From assembly GCA_963402885.1 (NCBI GenBank), contig OY727093.1, positions 5,963,501-6,027,500 of the forward strand: 64,000 nucleotides of DNA. Direction: 5' to 3'. This DNA comes from Antedon bifida (Eukaryota; Echinodermata; Crinoidea; Comatulida; Antedonidae). Under the pieces are notes generated by a model. That model saw only the letters and a program-made list of their open reading frames with translations, was not told the DNA's origin and did no database searches. The position numbers were made by a program, and so were the translations under genes. Within the stretch, counting starts at the first letter, position 1, and each line of letters starts with the position of its first letter. Below, piece after piece: positions 40,061 through 48,326 of this stretch.

Positions 40061-40274
40061 AACACAGGGTGTTTGACATACTAAAGTTTAATGTGTGACG
40101 TCATGATGTTACTTTCACTATTTTTTTGATGATTTTTGTTTTCCAATGTTTAGTTTTATTTTCATTTAAATTGGTTACGTTTACGAAAAGATTTCTTTGT
40201 TTCCTTTTAAAATAAAACAAAAAGAGGGGTAAAGAGGGACGCTACTGACATCATGCATAAATTATTTTAATGTG

Positions 40275-40312
40275 TATAAATATATGGGTAAGTTTATAGT
40301 GAACTCATCAGT
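40275..40312 (+). promoter_or_regulatory. TATA box and initiator of the PC4-like gene (left arm)
   Basis: TATAAATA at 40275-40282 lies about 33 bp before a TCAGT initiator-like motif (40308-40312), which is about 75 bp before the ATG at 40384. This is a normal Pol II core-promoter arrangement. The mirror copy has its TATA at 50556-50563. Confidence 0.6.
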
Positions 40313-40383
40313 ACCAGTTTTACAACGCACTAAACTCACTTCTACATTCTTGATTAAGAGAATTTAGTACAGTTTTCATCAGC

Positions 40384-40911
40384 ATGAACTTCTACAAACC
40401 AACAGCTGATTACACCGATTCTAAATTAGCTGATAAGGCTAAGGCTACTATGCAGCGAGTTATGAGGTCTAGCAAGAGACAGAGAGTAGAAGATGAACCA
40501 AATACAAGCGCTTCTTTTCAACAAGATTGTCGACCGGTGGTAAAGAATCACTTTTTTAAGAATGATAGTCGAATTACAGTTACAGCTACTAAACGTATTA
40601 AACTTAGTGAAACGAGGCACGTCGTTGCTCAACGTTGGGGTGATGATATGTACGTATGTATCCGAGAATACTATCAATCAGAACCAGATGGTAAATTTAA
40701 ACCTGGGAAGAAAGGTATTAATTTAACATTGATGCAGTGGAGAGATCTAATGGAGCAAAAGGACATGGTCGATGAAATGTTTTTAGAATTGGATGGATTT
40801 GACGATTGTGGAACCGGTGTAGACATGAATGACAATGGAATGCCAGAAACACAAATGACCAAAAAAAGCTACAAGAATGACAATTACGATTGGTTAGAAC
40901 AGTTCCCGTAA
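40384..40911 (+). CDS. PC4/Sub1-like ssDNA-binding protein (left TIR copy)
   Basis: A 175-residue protein. Residues about 71-135 match the transcriptional coactivator PC4 (p15/Sub1) fold: a strand with VAQRWGDDMYVCIREYY (residues 81-97), then KPGKKGINLTLMQWRDLME (106-124), which carries the PC4 hallmark KPGKKGI-L---QW. The N-terminal part is basic with a KRQR cluster (31-34), a possible nuclear signal. The C-terminus is acidic (ELDGFDD, 134-140). PC4 family proteins bind single-stranded DNA and stimulate Pol II transcription. In this element it could coat replicating ssDNA or help transcription; either is inference. It sits first in each TIR behind a TATA box, so the element has two identical copies. 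It is not one of the standard Polinton core genes. Confidence 0.85.
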   Translation: MNFYKPTADYTDSKLADKAKATMQRVMRSSKRQRVEDEPNTSASFQQDCRPVVKNHFFKNDSRITVTATKRIKLSETRHVVAQRWGDDMYVCIREYYQSEPDGKFKPGKKGINLTLMQWRDLMEQKDMVDEMFLELDGFDDCGTGVDMNDNGMPETQMTKKSYKNDNYDWLEQFP

Positions 40912-41443
40912 TTACATTGTAATCTTTTAGAAAACGGAACGGATTGATGATCTTGAATTGAACAATTTTGGAAATGGGAGTACCCACTTTGAATGTGCAT
41001 TTAAACATTTTAACCTGCGTGTTATTTTTTTTTGGTGTGGTTTTTTCAGTACTAAATAACATGCTAGTGTATTTGTAAAAGTAATTAAAAAAAAAAAAAA
41101 AAAAATAATTTAAATTATCATTTGAATTAATTTGTTATTTCTTCATTTCTATTTAAAAGTTATTTTAAAATAAATTTAAATGTTTTTTGAGTTAATGTAT
41201 TTTGTTCTTTCTGTCTAAATAATATGTTAGTGTATATATAAAACTATTTTTTTTCTCTATTTAATTGTTATTATGTATTTTGAATTTTATGTTTTTTAAA
41301 GTGTATTGCGTGTTTTGCAATAGAATGTGTATTGAAATAAATTTTGTTTTTTAACAACAACAACGAAAATGAAATTTGATCTTTGCGTGTTATTTAAGTA
41401 TTTGAATTATTTTTATAATTTTTCATTTGGATGATTGAGGGTA
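40912..41443. other. noncoding gap between PC4-like gene and integrase (left TIR)
   Basis: Very AT-rich with a 19-A run at about 41087-41105. AATAAA at 41336-41341 is a likely polyadenylation signal for the PC4-like transcript. No open frame of note; the mirror gap is at 49392-49926. Confidence 0.6.
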
Positions 41444-42508
41444 ATGAGTATGGATGAGTACTTAAGAAAAGTATATTACGATCCTAAACACCCCGGTAGT
41501 TTTGGTGGTGTGGACCGACTTCATCAAAATGTAAAAGACGATTTAAATATTACCAAGAAACAAGTTCAGGAATGGCTGAGCAATCAAGATACATATACAT
41601 TACATAAACCAATTCAACGAAAATTCAAGAGGAACCGTGTACAAGTAAACGCTATCGATGAACAATGGGAAATGGATTTGGTTGACTTGACTTCATTAAA
41701 ACGTTACAATAAGCAAAATACATTTCTTATAACATGCATAGATGTCTTATCTAAATATGCGTGGGTTATACCGATAAAGAACAAGTCTTCAGATACCGTA
41801 TTAAAAGCTATGAAAAAAATGTTATCAGGTAAAAGAAAACCGATTAAAATTCATACAGATAAAGGTACAGAATTTATAAATAAAAAAGTACAAACGTATC
41901 TGAAATCTAAAGATATACATTTCTTTACGACAAACAACGAAACGAAGGCAAGCATAGTTGAGCGATTCAATAGAACTTTAAAAACGAGAATGTGGAAATT
42001 GTTTACAGCAAACGGTAATAAAAAATATATCGACGCACTTCCTAAATTAGTTTCCAGTTACAATAATTCAAAACATAGATCTATAGGAACTGCACCGATT
42101 CTCGTTACAAGCGACAACGAGCACGAAGTGTGGCAGAAATTGTATGGTGAAAGAAAGCATCCGGTAAAACGTTTTAAGTTTAAAGTCGGTGATCAAGTGC
42201 GTATCAGTAGATATAAGATGATTTTTGAAAAAGGTTATTTAGCAAACTGGACAGAAGAGATATTCACTGTATTTAAACGTAAAGGAACATCAATGCCAAC
42301 GTATCAAGTAAAGGACTGGAACAATGATATAATCGAAGGAAATTTCTACGAAAAAGAATTACAAAAAGTTTCAAAATCTGATAAAGATGTATATCGCGTC
42401 GAAAAAGTAATTAAAAGGCGAAAGCGTGATGGAAAGACAGAATATTTCGTTAAGTGGTTAGGGTACCCTGCTAAATTCAACAGTTGGGTTCAGAATCTAG
42501 TCAGATAA
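41444..42508 (+). CDS. Polinton integrase, RVE/DDE with chromodomain (left TIR copy)
   Basis: Retroviral-type integrase that joins element ends to host DNA. It has 354 residues from the first ATG (41444); ATG 41450 is an alternative. The N-terminal helical region has PGSFGGVDRLH and DTYTLHKPIQRKF, typical of Polinton integrases. The catalytic triad is D78 (in EMDLVDL), D139 (in HTDKGTEF) and E173 (in KASIVERFNRTLK). The C-terminal residues about 315-350 form a chromodomain (YRVEKVIKRR...EYFVKWLGYP...SWV), which could target modified chromatin. The stop is 11 bp before the minor-capsid ATG. An identical copy lies at 48327-49391 on the opposite strand. It appears intact. Confidence 0.95.
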   Translation: MSMDEYLRKVYYDPKHPGSFGGVDRLHQNVKDDLNITKKQVQEWLSNQDTYTLHKPIQRKFKRNRVQVNAIDEQWEMDLVDLTSLKRYNKQNTFLITCIDVLSKYAWVIPIKNKSSDTVLKAMKKMLSGKRKPIKIHTDKGTEFINKKVQTYLKSKDIHFFTTNNETKASIVERFNRTLKTRMWKLFTANGNKKYIDALPKLVSSYNNSKHRSIGTAPILVTSDNEHEVWQKLYGERKHPVKRFKFKVGDQVRISRYKMIFEKGYLANWTEEIFTVFKRKGTSMPTYQVKDWNNDIIEGNFYEKELQKVSKSDKDVYRVEKVIKRRKRDGKTEYFVKWLGYPAKFNSWVQNLVR

Positions 42509-42519
42509 ACACGAGCATC

Positions 42520-43296
42520 ATGTCATCTCAGTTTCACGTCTCACTACCGAGCAATAGTTCATTGAATTATTTTCCTGAAAATACACTTACAAGTTACACT
42601 ACAAAATTAGCCGAGTCGATACGATTAAAAGGCGAGTGGGAAGTTGGTTTAACTGAAATACAGTACCCACATACGTGGTACAATGTAGACGATACAAACA
42701 ATAAAATTTGGGTACGATTAAACGTTTCTCAAATAGAAACAGCAACGATGGAATACAAAATCGAAATTACAAGCGGATATTATAGTTCAGGTTCGAAACT
42801 GATTGATACGATAAACTCTGCTTTAAGAAAAAAGAAGTTGGATGATAACATAAGGTTTAAATTCAATTCTGTATCGGAAAAAGTTAATATTTCAACCGAT
42901 ATTCTGACATCTATAACGTCGTTAGGAGGTATGCAAACGTTATTGGGATTCGACATATCTTCGATTCTATTAAATTCAAATGTTACAGGAAATCATCCGA
43001 TTAATCTTCATCATCGTGTACCTGGTTTATACGTTTATACAGACGTGATCGAACATCAACGAGTTGGAGATGTAAGCGTTCCTTTATTGAGAATTGTACA
43101 AACCAAGGAGAGTCAAATGAGAAACGTTACTTCTCACGAATACATGATGCCTCACTACAAGCGTTTAATAAAAAAAGAAATTGATACCATTTCGATAGAT
43201 ATAAGGAGTGACACTGGTGAGAAAGTATCATTTCAACGTGGGAAGGTTTTAGTGAAGCTTCATTTTCGACAGAGTAGATCATCGCATCTCATTTAA
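42520..43296 (+). CDS. minor capsid protein, penton-like (full-length copy)
   Basis: A 258-residue protein. I chose ATG 42520 (MSSQFHVSLPSNSS), 11 bp after the integrase stop. The N-terminal pattern FHVSLPSNSS...YFPENTLTSYTTKLA...WEVGLTEIQYPHTW is the conserved start of the Polinton minor capsid (predicted single jelly-roll, penton-base-like) family, which would occupy the vertices of the icosahedral shell. It is mostly beta-strand-like with few charged runs, as expected. The gene straddles the TIR edge: bases up to 43124 are inside the left TIR and the last ~57 codons are single-copy. It is followed after 2 bp by the next gene, so it is probably co-transcribed with it. A cut-off second copy is at 47683-48315. 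Confidence 0.8.
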   Translation: MSSQFHVSLPSNSSLNYFPENTLTSYTTKLAESIRLKGEWEVGLTEIQYPHTWYNVDDTNNKIWVRLNVSQIETATMEYKIEITSGYYSSGSKLIDTINSALRKKKLDDNIRFKFNSVSEKVNISTDILTSITSLGGMQTLLGFDISSILLNSNVTGNHPINLHHRVPGLYVYTDVIEHQRVGDVSVPLLRIVQTKESQMRNVTSHEYMMPHYKRLIKKEIDTISIDIRSDTGEKVSFQRGKVLVKLHFRQSRSSHLI

Positions 43297-43298
43297 TC

Positions 43299-43679
43299 AT
43301 GCCTAACGCGTATGAGGATTACTACGTAGGTCAAGCTGGCGGTTTAAGCCTACCTGTATTTCATGGATCATCTAATCAGAGAGGGTACGGATTAGGTGGA
43401 ATGTTGTCTGGTTTGTTTAAAAAAGCTGTACCGCTTTTAAAAAAAGGTGCCAAAACTCTAGGAAAACAAGCGTTACGAACAGGAGCCGAAATAATGGAGG
43501 ATGCTATAAGTGGACAAAATATCAAACAAGCTGTAAAACGTAGAATTACGCAAGCCGGTAAACGAATTGTTTCTCAGAATGGTAACGGAAAAGTGAATAA
43601 AAAGAGAAAGCGAAAAAGCAATGAAGTCAGTCGAAGAAGAACTAAGAGAGCGAGAAGATCCTCCGATATATTTGATTAA
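43299..43679 (+). CDS. small basic core / pVI-pX-like protein
   Basis: A 126-residue protein. The N-terminus has GGLSLPVFHGSSNQRGYG, then GLGGMLSGLFKKAVPLLKKG (33-52), a potentially amphipathic, membrane-active helix, and KTLGKQALRTGAEIMEDAIS. The C-terminal 35 residues are strongly basic (KKRKRKS, RRRTKRARR), suited to DNA or nuclear binding. Polintons and adintoviruses commonly place such a protein next to the capsid genes and compare it with adenovirus pVI/pX, which link capsid and genome or lyse membranes. The exact function is inferred from composition and position. It starts 2 bp after the minor-capsid stop. Confidence 0.7.
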   Translation: MPNAYEDYYVGQAGGLSLPVFHGSSNQRGYGLGGMLSGLFKKAVPLLKKGAKTLGKQALRTGAEIMEDAISGQNIKQAVKRRITQAGKRIVSQNGNGKVNKKRKRKSNEVSRRRTKRARRSSDIFD

Positions 43680-43687
43680 TAATTACT

Positions 43688-45016
43688 ATGGCGTACGTAC
43701 ACAAACAATCTTGCGAATGTTTAAAGTCAGAATTGGATTTGTTTTCTGTTCCACCGACTCAAACAAGTATAACGAAGGGACAATGGGTTCAGTATCATCC
43801 TTTCAATAGTATTACCGATACAGGACCGGTTCAATTTAACATTCAAGGTTCCACCGAAGAATACGTAGATTTATCACAGACTATGTTACGAGTTAAAGTT
43901 AAAATTACAAGAGGCGATGGAACAGATTTGCATGCTGACGATCCTGTCGGACCAACTAATTTACTACTACAGTCCTTATTCAATGAAGTTGACGTTTCTT
44001 TGAATGAGAGATTAATTACTCCATCGAATAACACTTATTCGTACAGAGCGATGATTGAAACCTTGTTAACGTACGGTGCTGACGCGAAGGAAACTCACCT
44101 TACAGGTGGATTGTTTTATAAAGATACAGCGGGTAGAATGGATGTAGCAAATCCAACTTTAGACGATGCTGCTGCGAATCAAGGACTTAAAAAACGATCT
44201 CAGTACATACGAGGAAGTCGATTGGTTGATTTGATAGGACCTATTCATTGCGATATATTCTTTCAAGATCGTATGATGCTTAATGGAGTTGACATTAAAT
44301 TAAAATTGCATCGAAGTAAAAACGCATTCTGTTTGATGTCATCCGATGCGCAAGCTGGTTATAAGTTACAGTTAGAAGATGCATCTATTTACGTACGAAA
44401 AGTGAAACTAAATCCATCTATAGCGCTGGCTCATGCAAAAGCGCTGGAGCGCGGGTCAGCTAAATACCCTCTTCGTCGAGTCGAGGTTAAAACGCTGTCG
44501 ATACCGCGGGGGAACCTTTCCTTTACCCGAGAGTCGCTGTACAACGGGAATCTACCGAAACGCTTAGTGGTAGGATTAGTAGGAACCGACGCTTTCAACG
44601 GTGATTATAGCAAAAATCCATTTAATTTTCAACACTTTAACACCAATTTTATATCCTTATATTTGGACGGTGAGCAAATACCTTGGAAACCATTAAAGCC
44701 TAATTTTGAAGCAAACGGTGAAGGAAGTTATATTTTAGCCTATCAAAGTTTATTCTCCGGATTAAATACATTATTCGACGACACGGGAAATCAAATATCC
44801 AGAGAAGACTACGCCAGAGGATACACGTTGTTTGCATTCGACCTTACACCCGATTTATCAAGCAGTGGACATTTCAATTTAATTAAACACGGCAATATAC
44901 GTCTTGAAATTCAATTTGCTACCGCTTTGGTTGAAACAATTAACGTAATAGTTTATTCAGAATTTGATTCATTAATAGAAATCGATAAGTCTCGTAACGT
45001 AATTTTAGACTTTTAA
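43688..45016 (+). CDS. major capsid protein, double jelly-roll (F54H12.2-like)
   Basis: A 442-residue protein recognised from its N-terminus (CECLKSELDLFSVPPTQTS, residues 9-27) and the blocks VGPTNLLLQSLFNEVDVSLN, LTGGLFYKDTAGRMD and RLVDLIGPIHCDIFFQDR. These belong to the Polinton hexon family known from proteins annotated as F54H12.2-like. The family is predicted to form trimeric double-jelly-roll capsomers building the icosahedral shell, as in adenovirus hexon and virophage major capsid proteins. The length is usual for the family and the frame is uninterrupted. It is placed between the core-like gene (8 bp gap) and the protease (7 bp gap), in a tightly packed morphogenesis block. Confidence 0.92.
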   Translation: MAYVHKQSCECLKSELDLFSVPPTQTSITKGQWVQYHPFNSITDTGPVQFNIQGSTEEYVDLSQTMLRVKVKITRGDGTDLHADDPVGPTNLLLQSLFNEVDVSLNERLITPSNNTYSYRAMIETLLTYGADAKETHLTGGLFYKDTAGRMDVANPTLDDAAANQGLKKRSQYIRGSRLVDLIGPIHCDIFFQDRMMLNGVDIKLKLHRSKNAFCLMSSDAQAGYKLQLEDASIYVRKVKLNPSIALAHAKALERGSAKYPLRRVEVKTLSIPRGNLSFTRESLYNGNLPKRLVVGLVGTDAFNGDYSKNPFNFQHFNTNFISLYLDGEQIPWKPLKPNFEANGEGSYILAYQSLFSGLNTLFDDTGNQISREDYARGYTLFAFDLTPDLSSSGHFNLIKHGNIRLEIQFATALVETINVIVYSEFDSLIEIDKSRNVILDF

Positions 45017-45023
45017 AAAAATC

Positions 45024-45551
45024 ATGGATACTGTGCAACTTTTAAAATTAGTTAAATCTGATCCATTAACTCAAAGATACTTTCGAGGTGTATATCCTTC
45101 AGATTTGTTACCTAAAAGAATAAAAAGTTACCCTAGTGCTTACATAGCAAATGTTGATGATAGTAGTCAAAACGGTTCGCATTGGGTCGCTTTTTTTCTA
45201 AACAATATTAACGAAGGTGAATTTTTTGATTCATTCGGACATTCGCCTCAATATTACAGTAATCATTTTGTAAATTTTCTAAATCGTACGGTAAACACGT
45301 GGACTTTTAATGATACGGGTTTACAGGCTCCATTGTCGACCGTCTGTGGTCAATATTGTATTTTTTATATTGTTCATAAATGTAGAGGTATTGACACCTC
45401 AAATATAGTTAATATGTTCACTAAAGATAAGAATACTAACGATGCACATGTTAATGATTTTGTAGAACGTAGATACGATGTTAACCTACCGGTGTATGAT
45501 AAGGAGTATATAAAAATACAATTTGTCAAAATGTTAACTAACATATTTTAA
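45024..45551 (+). CDS. adenain-like cysteine protease
   Basis: A 175-residue maturation protease expected to cleave capsid and core precursors. The catalytic residues line up with adenovirus protease: H53 (GSHWVAFF), D69 (FFDSFG), Q101 (TGLQAP) and C108 (TVCGQYC). The Q-to-C spacing of 7 is the same as in adenain, and His-to-Asp is 16. The N-terminal region with DLLP...YIANVDDSS is also typical of Polinton proteases. It is the last gene of the + strand block, 7 bp after the major capsid gene. It appears intact. Confidence 0.93.
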   Translation: MDTVQLLKLVKSDPLTQRYFRGVYPSDLLPKRIKSYPSAYIANVDDSSQNGSHWVAFFLNNINEGEFFDSFGHSPQYYSNHFVNFLNRTVNTWTFNDTGLQAPLSTVCGQYCIFYIVHKCRGIDTSNIVNMFTKDKNTNDAHVNDFVERRYDVNLPVYDKEYIKIQFVKMLTNIF

Positions 45552-45732
45552 TTAAGTATTGTCTTTTTCATATTGGTATTAAAATTTAAATGTTGAAAAA
45601 AAAAAAAATATGTGTATGTATCTTTATTACGCGTTGGTTAGTAAATAATGAAAGAAAGAAAACAACAAACAACGAAATAAATTTGAATAATGAATACATT
45701 TAATAACTGAAAAAAACATTTTATAAAATTGA
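45552..45732. terminator. convergent 3' region between the two gene blocks
   Basis: This 181-bp AT-rich gap separates the protease stop (+) from the stop of the - strand block. It has ATTAAA-like sequence and a run of 13 A (about 45596-45608). CTTTATTA at about 45621 reads as AATAAA on the - strand. It probably holds polyadenylation signals for both blocks. Confidence 0.45.
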
Positions 45733-46494
45733 TTAGAATCCAAGCCATTTCGGTTTAGTTTTAGTACGTTTCTTTTTAGTAATAGTATATTTTTTATCTT
45801 CATCGTCATCGTCGTCATCAAATCTTTCAAGTCGTTTAGATTTTGTAGATGTGGTTTTTGAAAGAGGGCTTATTTCACCAGATTTTAGACGTTGCAACAT
45901 GTTGCGTCGTGTAGCATTTCCAATCAAACTTTCTGGCGTGTTCAACTTCGCCAACACCGATATAAATTCTTTCCACCCCACTGGTTCAAATCCTCGCCTT
46001 TCTTGTATCATATCTTTGGTTAAATCAAATAAATTACTACCCTTTAGCAATTCTCCTTCGATGATCATTTCACCGTATTTTGTCCAATCTAAAATACCCA
46101 TATTTCTGTATCGGTCTATTCGATCTAAAAATGTCTTAGTTTTTGATTTTAACGATATAGGCATGCTTTGCAATACTTCTTTTGTCATCGAATCATCCTT
46201 GATTGCTTCTGTCGATTCATCATTCTTGTCTTCGTCATTAAGAGGTCCATGCATATTTATGTTCATAGGTGAAGGGTTGTTAACGGGCTTCTCTTTATTT
46301 AAAAAACGCTGAAGTACTTGATTGTACATTGTGATTTTATCGTGATCGCTAATATCCTGTCTATTAAGAATAGTCTGCATAGAGTCATCTAATCCGTTAG
46401 TTATTGTTTTGTGCTTTTGTTCATAGTGCTTGCTATGTAGCAATGTATTTGCCAATTCTTGAGGAACTACAATCAATTTTTTTGTGTGCTCCAT
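45733..46494 (-). CDS. conserved Polinton protein of unknown function (253 aa)
   Basis: A 253-residue protein. The N-terminus KKLIVVPQELANTLL and the region DDSMQTILNRQDISDHDKITMYN followed by QVLQRFLN resemble a protein found in many Polintons, recognised here by pattern and not by a named domain. It has a central Asp/Glu-rich linker, then a globular-looking stretch with FLDRIDRYRNMGILDWTKYG, and a C-terminal acidic run (FDDDDDDEDKK) followed by a Lys-rich tail. It has no catalytic motif that I recognise. It is the last gene of the - strand block, one base from the upstream gene's stop (46496). It is possibly a virion or DNA-associated protein; the role is unknown. Confidence 0.65.
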   Translation of the reverse strand: MEHTKKLIVVPQELANTLLHSKHYEQKHKTITNGLDDSMQTILNRQDISDHDKITMYNQVLQRFLNKEKPVNNPSPMNINMHGPLNDEDKNDESTEAIKDDSMTKEVLQSMPISLKSKTKTFLDRIDRYRNMGILDWTKYGEMIIEGELLKGSNLFDLTKDMIQERRGFEPVGWKEFISVLAKLNTPESLIGNATRRNMLQRLKSGEISPLSKTTSTKSKRLERFDDDDDDEDKKYTITKKKRTKTKPKWLGF

Positions 46495-46495
46495 T

Positions 46496-46822
46496 TTATT
46501 CCAAAAGTAATCCGCCCAGAGTCTGTAATATAGGTTTCAAAATAAGACCAAGAAATCCTCCCTTTTGAAGTAGTATACGCTTACGTCGAAGCGTAGGTAT
46601 AGCTTTATTGGAAATATCACGCAAGTGTTTCCTATGCTTCGCCAACTTCTTCTTATGAGCACTAGACACCGGTACACTACCTTTTAAGATGTTCTTTGCA
46701 CACTCACAGATTGCTGTTACTAATTGACTGTCGGCATTCTCAAGCAGGGCCTTTCTTTGTTTAGGCGTACATTTAGCTAAAAACTTTAAAGTTTCTGCGT
46801 TCTTTTTGATACGTTTTGACAT
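46496..46822 (-). CDS. conserved small basic Polinton protein (108 aa)
   Basis: A 108-residue, Lys/Arg-rich protein. It contains LKFLAKCTPKQRKALLENA, ICECAKNILKGSVPVS, and a basic stretch HKKKLAKHRKHLRDISNKA, and ends LLQKGGFLGLILKPILQTLG. The KGGFLG plus hydrophobic tail is a recurrent ending in small Polinton/adintovirus proteins and may be an amphipathic or processing segment; GG-containing sites are typical adenain targets. The function is unknown. It is located 48 bp after the ATPase stop and probably on the same transcript. Confidence 0.65.
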   Translation of the reverse strand: MSKRIKKNAETLKFLAKCTPKQRKALLENADSQLVTAICECAKNILKGSVPVSSAHKKKLAKHRKHLRDISNKAIPTLRRKRILLQKGGFLGLILKPILQTLGGLLLE

Positions 46823-46870
46823 GTTGTGAGTTTGTATTGGAATGAATAGAATAATTTCAAATCACATGTG

Positions 46871-47506
46871 TTATACTTTTGGTACGTAAGCGTAATGTTT
46901 ATCTACTGAAAAGATATTTGTTCGTATTCTCATTTCTTCCGACGTATATGGTTTGAGATCAATGAATAAGTATCCGTACGATTCACGCGTAGCGTCATTA
47001 AATGCCTCTTGTAAGAACCGCCCTTTGCCAGGATACATTTGTTTCGATAAATTCAATATTTGCGTTTTATCCCGTGGATTTTTAAAAAGTACGATATAAT
47101 GAGCATTCAAAGTAATGGTACGGATTTCTTTGGAACCGTAGAAGAAATTTTGCATTATAAATATCACTGAAATGTTTCTATGATGAGAGCCTTTGGTAAA
47201 CAAATTAACGACTCTTTTATCGCTACTGCATTCTGTCATCAAATCATCTATAATTACTAAATGATTTTTACTCGAATCAAACGCATCTAATGTTTCGATA
47301 GGTATACCTTCCATAAAACTTATATTTGATACAGCTGTACTTAATTCCGAAAATAAATTCTGATATTCACCATAGCACCATGTAATATCGTCAAAGGGTT
47401 TATTGAAATAATTATTTTCAATCAATTTCCTTACAAAGACGGATTTACCCGAAGATGTCGGACCGCTAATAACTGCGGTGAAAGGTGTTATCAAAGGACT
47501 CGCCAT
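46871..47506 (-). CDS. genome-packaging ATPase (FtsK/HerA, A32-like)
   Basis: A 211-residue P-loop NTPase expected to pump element DNA into the capsid. Walker A is GPTSSGKS (residues 15-22); Walker B is HLVIIDDLM with D87-D88. Further on, SVIFIMQNFFYGSKEIRTIT matches the sensor-like strand with Gln seen in poxvirus A32 and Polinton ATPases. The length is standard for the family. It is the first gene of the - strand block, with a TATA element about 40 bp upstream. It appears intact. Confidence 0.94.
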   Translation of the reverse strand: MASPLITPFTAVISGPTSSGKSVFVRKLIENNYFNKPFDDITWCYGEYQNLFSELSTAVSNISFMEGIPIETLDAFDSSKNHLVIIDDLMTECSSDKRVVNLFTKGSHHRNISVIFIMQNFFYGSKEIRTITLNAHYIVLFKNPRDKTQILNLSKQMYPGKGRFLQEAFNDATRESYGYLFIDLKPYTSEEMRIRTNIFSVDKHYAYVPKV

Positions 47507-47541
47507 TACAATTATGATGGTAATTTAGTTAAATAATTGCG

Positions 47542-47548
47542 TTTTATA
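47542..47548 (-). promoter_or_regulatory. TATA box of the packaging ATPase block
   Basis: On the - strand this reads TATAAAA, 36 bp before the ATPase ATG (47506). That predicts a very short leader. It is the only good TATA match between the ATPase and the right TIR. Confidence 0.5.
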
Positions 47549-47682
47549 ACATCTTATTTGACACGAATTAAAACAATAAAACTGAATCAATGTTTAAAAC
47601 GTAAATCTAAATCTTTATTCATATTAACACTAATGCGTATTTGTTTTTTACATTATGTACAGTAAATTAATCAAAGAAATTA

Positions 47683-48315
47683 TTATTGTACAATTAATAT
47701 AAAATAGATATTTCTCATTTGACTCTCCTTGGTTTGTACAATTCTCAATAAAGGAACGCTTACATCTCCAACTCGTTGATGTTCGATCACGTCTGTATAA
47801 ACGTATAAACCAGGTACACGATGATGAAGATTAATCGGATGATTTCCTGTAACATTTGAATTTAATAGAATCGAAGATATGTCGAATCCCAATAACGTTT
47901 GCATACCTCCTAACGACGTTATAGATGTCAGAATATCGGTTGAAATATTAACTTTTTCCGATACAGAATTGAATTTAAACCTTATGTTATCATCCAACTT
48001 CTTTTTTCTTAAAGCAGAGTTTATCGTATCAATCAGTTTCGAACCTGAACTATAATATCCGCTTGTAATTTCGATTTTGTATTCCATCGTTGCTGTTTCT
48101 ATTTGAGAAACGTTTAATCGTACCCAAATTTTATTGTTTGTATCGTCTACATTGTACCACGTATGTGGGTACTGTATTTCAGTTAAACCAACTTCCCACT
48201 CGCCTTTTAATCGTATCGACTCGGCTAATTTTGTAGTGTAACTTGTAAGTGTATTTTCAGGAAAATAATTCAATGAACTATTGCTCGGTAGTGAGACGTG
48301 AAACTGAGATGACAT
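47683..48315 (-). pseudogene. truncated second copy of the minor capsid gene
   Basis: From its ATG (48315) this is identical in translation to the full copy at 42520 for the first 202 residues. It leaves the inverted repeat at 47711, reads eight unrelated residues and stops. About 57 C-terminal residues of the 258-residue protein are missing, which should remove the last strands of the jelly roll. It is still an open frame and could be expressed as a shortened protein. The break coincides exactly with the inner TIR edge, so it was created by the duplication that made the long TIR. Confidence 0.9.
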
Positions 48316-48326
48316 GATGCTCGTGT

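Larger units (their letters stand above)
39624..43124 (+). repeat. left terminal inverted repeat (3501 bp)
   Basis: Reverse complement of 47711-51214. The inner edge is defined by AGTCAAATGAGAAA, after which the arms differ. It carries the PC4-like gene, the integrase and the 5' part of the minor-capsid gene. It is 3 bp shorter than the right arm, and an A run of 19 (about 41087-41105) versus 22 in the partner explains this fully. TIRs of this class are usually up to about 1 kb, so these are unusually long. Confidence 0.97.

Noticed and set aside
40426-41062. Minus-strand frames over the PC4-like gene (and mirrors at 49776-50412)
   Set aside because: Reverse-strand shadows of the PC4-like gene and its 3' region, duplicated only because the TIR is duplicated.
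43621-44034. Short frames overlapping the capsid start on both strands
   Set aside because: Out-of-frame shadows of the core-like and major capsid genes.
43125-47710. Search for a PolB or helicase gene in the Polinton centre
   Set aside because: All frames above 100 codons are accounted for by capsid, protease, ATPase and small conserved proteins; none is long enough.
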